Shown: piece after piece, positions 63,150-64,000 of the stretch | How the letters are laid out: each line of letters starts with the position of its first letter | Numbering within the stretch: the first letter of the stretch is position 1 | From: Microbacterium ureisolvens | Lineage (GTDB): Bacteria > Actinomycetota > Actinomycetes > Actinomycetales > Microbacteriaceae | NCBI RefSeq assembly: GCF_015278315.1 | Contig: NZ_JADIJE010000010.1 | Location: 121,849-185,848, forward strand | DNA length: 64,000 nucleotides | Reading direction: 5' to 3' | Notes under the pieces: generated by a model | What the model was told of the DNA's origin: nothing | Database searches by the model: none | The model's input: the letters and a program-made list of their open reading frames with translations, nothing else | Translations under genes and position numbers: made by a program

Positions 63150-64000
63150 ATGACGACGGACGACACCGCGCTGGGCCGGCCGTACCGCGAGATCCGCGGC
63201 GTCCGTGCACGCGACGACGGCCCGTGGCCAGGCATCCTGGTGCGTACGTCGGGCGGCGCGACCCGCGTGCTCGTGGACACGGCGACCGTCGGTCCCGATT
63301 GGGCGGGGTGGGATGCCGCGCCCGACGGTCACCTGCTGGCACCACTCGATATCGCCCGCCATTCCGGCGGGCACCACATCGTGCTCCCGGTGTGCACCGA
63401 ACGGGTGGAGGACTTCGTCCGCCGACGCGCCGGACGGACGCCCCTCGCCCTGGGCGAGGCGGTGACGCTCGCAGTGAGCGTGCTGCGCGGCTGCGGCCAG
63501 CTGGCGGGCGCACCCGAGACACGGGGGGAGTGGTGGCTCGACGATTGCGGAAGACCGGTGCTGGCGACGGATGCCTCGTCCCGGCGCGCACGGGACGAGG
63601 CGGCGGCCATCCTGGAACGGGTGGAGGTCGACGTGCGCGCACAGCGTACGTGGAGCACCGCGCTGCGGGCACTGACGGCGGACCGACTCTCCGTGCACGA
63701 ACTCGCGGCGGCTGAGGAGGCGCTCTTCGCCGTCGCCGCGCCGGAACCGCTCAGCACCGTCATCCTGAGCCCGCGCAGCGCGTCGGAGAGCGCGATGCGC
63801 ACCGAGGCCGCCGTCCGTGAGGGCTCGAGGCTTTCCGGTGAGCCGACGCCCACGTCGTCGATGTGGCGGACGCTCATCGCGGGGGTCGATGACGATCTGG
63901 CCGACACGGTCTCGCGCGCCACGACGGCGGTGTGGAGGCGGGTGCGCCGCCGCGAGGCGCCGGCCGGGGCGCCGCGGAACCGGCGGGCGCCATGGCTGGT
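63150..64000 (+). CDS. Kinase-like hypothetical protein (3' end outside window)
   Basis: An open frame from ATG 63150 to the end of the window with no stop: at least 283 residues. The segment LALGEAVTLAVSVLRGCGQLAG followed by EWWLDDCGRPVLATD (together about residues 95-142) resembles the C-lobe region of degenerate protein kinases found in Actinobacteria, but no catalytic HRD or DFG motif is present. The C-terminal visible part is Arg-rich and may lead to a membrane segment beyond the window. The kinase relation is a weak inference. Confidence 0.7.
   Translation, partial: MTTDDTALGRPYREIRGVRARDDGPWPGILVRTSGGATRVLVDTATVGPDWAGWDAAPDGHLLAPLDIARHSGGHHIVLPVCTERVEDFVRRRAGRTPLALGEAVTLAVSVLRGCGQLAGAPETRGEWWLDDCGRPVLATDASSRRARDEAAAILERVEVDVRAQRTWSTALRALTADRLSVHELAAAEEALFAVAAPEPLSTVILSPRSASESAMRTEAAVREGSRLSGEPTPTSSMWRTLIAGVDDDLADTVSRATTAVWRRVRRREAPAGAPRNRRAPWL

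Overview
The window is a single stretch of high-GC actinobacterial chromosome that best fits the family Microbacteriaceae, probably Microbacterium or a close relative. The evidence is gene content and arrangement: DUF3145 and DUF4191 proteins, the glnA2-glnE-glnA1 cluster, polyphosphate glucokinase, the PucR-type regulator ahead of fabD-fabH-acpP-fabF, the phoH-ybeY-CBS-era run, a type A RNase P RNA, and many genes that start right behind a TANNNT box (leaderless mRNAs). I see no insertion sequence, prophage, CRISPR array or rRNA. About 61 protein genes and 4 RNA genes fill more than 90% of the bases, and no gene-free stretch exceeds 300 bases.

Layout. 1-4.4 kb: the end of a GH1 beta-glucosidase coupled to an MFS permease, an alpha/beta hydrolase and a PLP aminotransferase. 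4.4-15.9 kb: a housekeeping series on the plus strand (lepA, a DUF1990 gene, hemW, hrcA-dnaJ-rsmE with a CIRCE operator, HIT protein-phoH-ybeY-CBS membrane protein-era, a small conserved gene). 15.8-20.5 kb: a lipoprotein, leuA with a leucine-rich leader peptide, a TRIC-like channel, and a MarR regulator with its coupled membrane protein. 20.5-30.1 kb: recO-uppS, a lipoprotein with an acidic Q/D tail and a membrane partner, a DsbA-like oxidoreductase, dusB-dgt-dnaG and an orphan ABC ATPase. 30.2-32.9 kb: tRNA-Asn, a membrane protein, def, a DMT permease and a CAT-anticodon tRNA. 33-38.6 kb: an N-acetylglucosamine-type PTS permease, a DUF262/DUF1524 putative restriction protein, a putative Fe(II)/2OG oxygenase behind an iron-box-like site, and DUF3145. 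38.7-46.5 kb: fatty-acid synthesis (fabF, acpP, fabH, fabD), its PucR-type regulator and aceE, all on the minus strand. 46.6-53.3 kb: tRNA-Val, an APC permease, a zinc-ribbon protein, a PolA-like polymerase, and a DUF4012 plus LPXTG surface-protein pair. 53.4-64 kb: rnpB, ppgK, glnA2, glnE, an SLT-like protein, glnA1, an RDD protein, DUF4191 and an incomplete kinase-like protein.

How it fits together. AceE makes acetyl-CoA next to the FASII genes that use it. GlnE is placed to adenylylate the glutamine synthetases around it. HrcA sits behind its own CIRCE operator ahead of dnaJ. PhoH, YbeY and Era all act on rRNA and ribosomes.

The strongest unexplained signal is a 10-bp word, GACGGATGCC (reverse GGCATCCGTC). 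I counted 25 exact copies by eye. They are balanced between the strands, lie in several reading frames, are enriched between genes, and twice form a perfect inverted pair that makes an intergenic terminator. That layout resembles the uptake sequences of Neisseria and Haemophilus. Other points of interest are the leuA leader, the three tandem hairpins between acpP and fabF, the iron-box gene, and a widespread leaderless promoter architecture.
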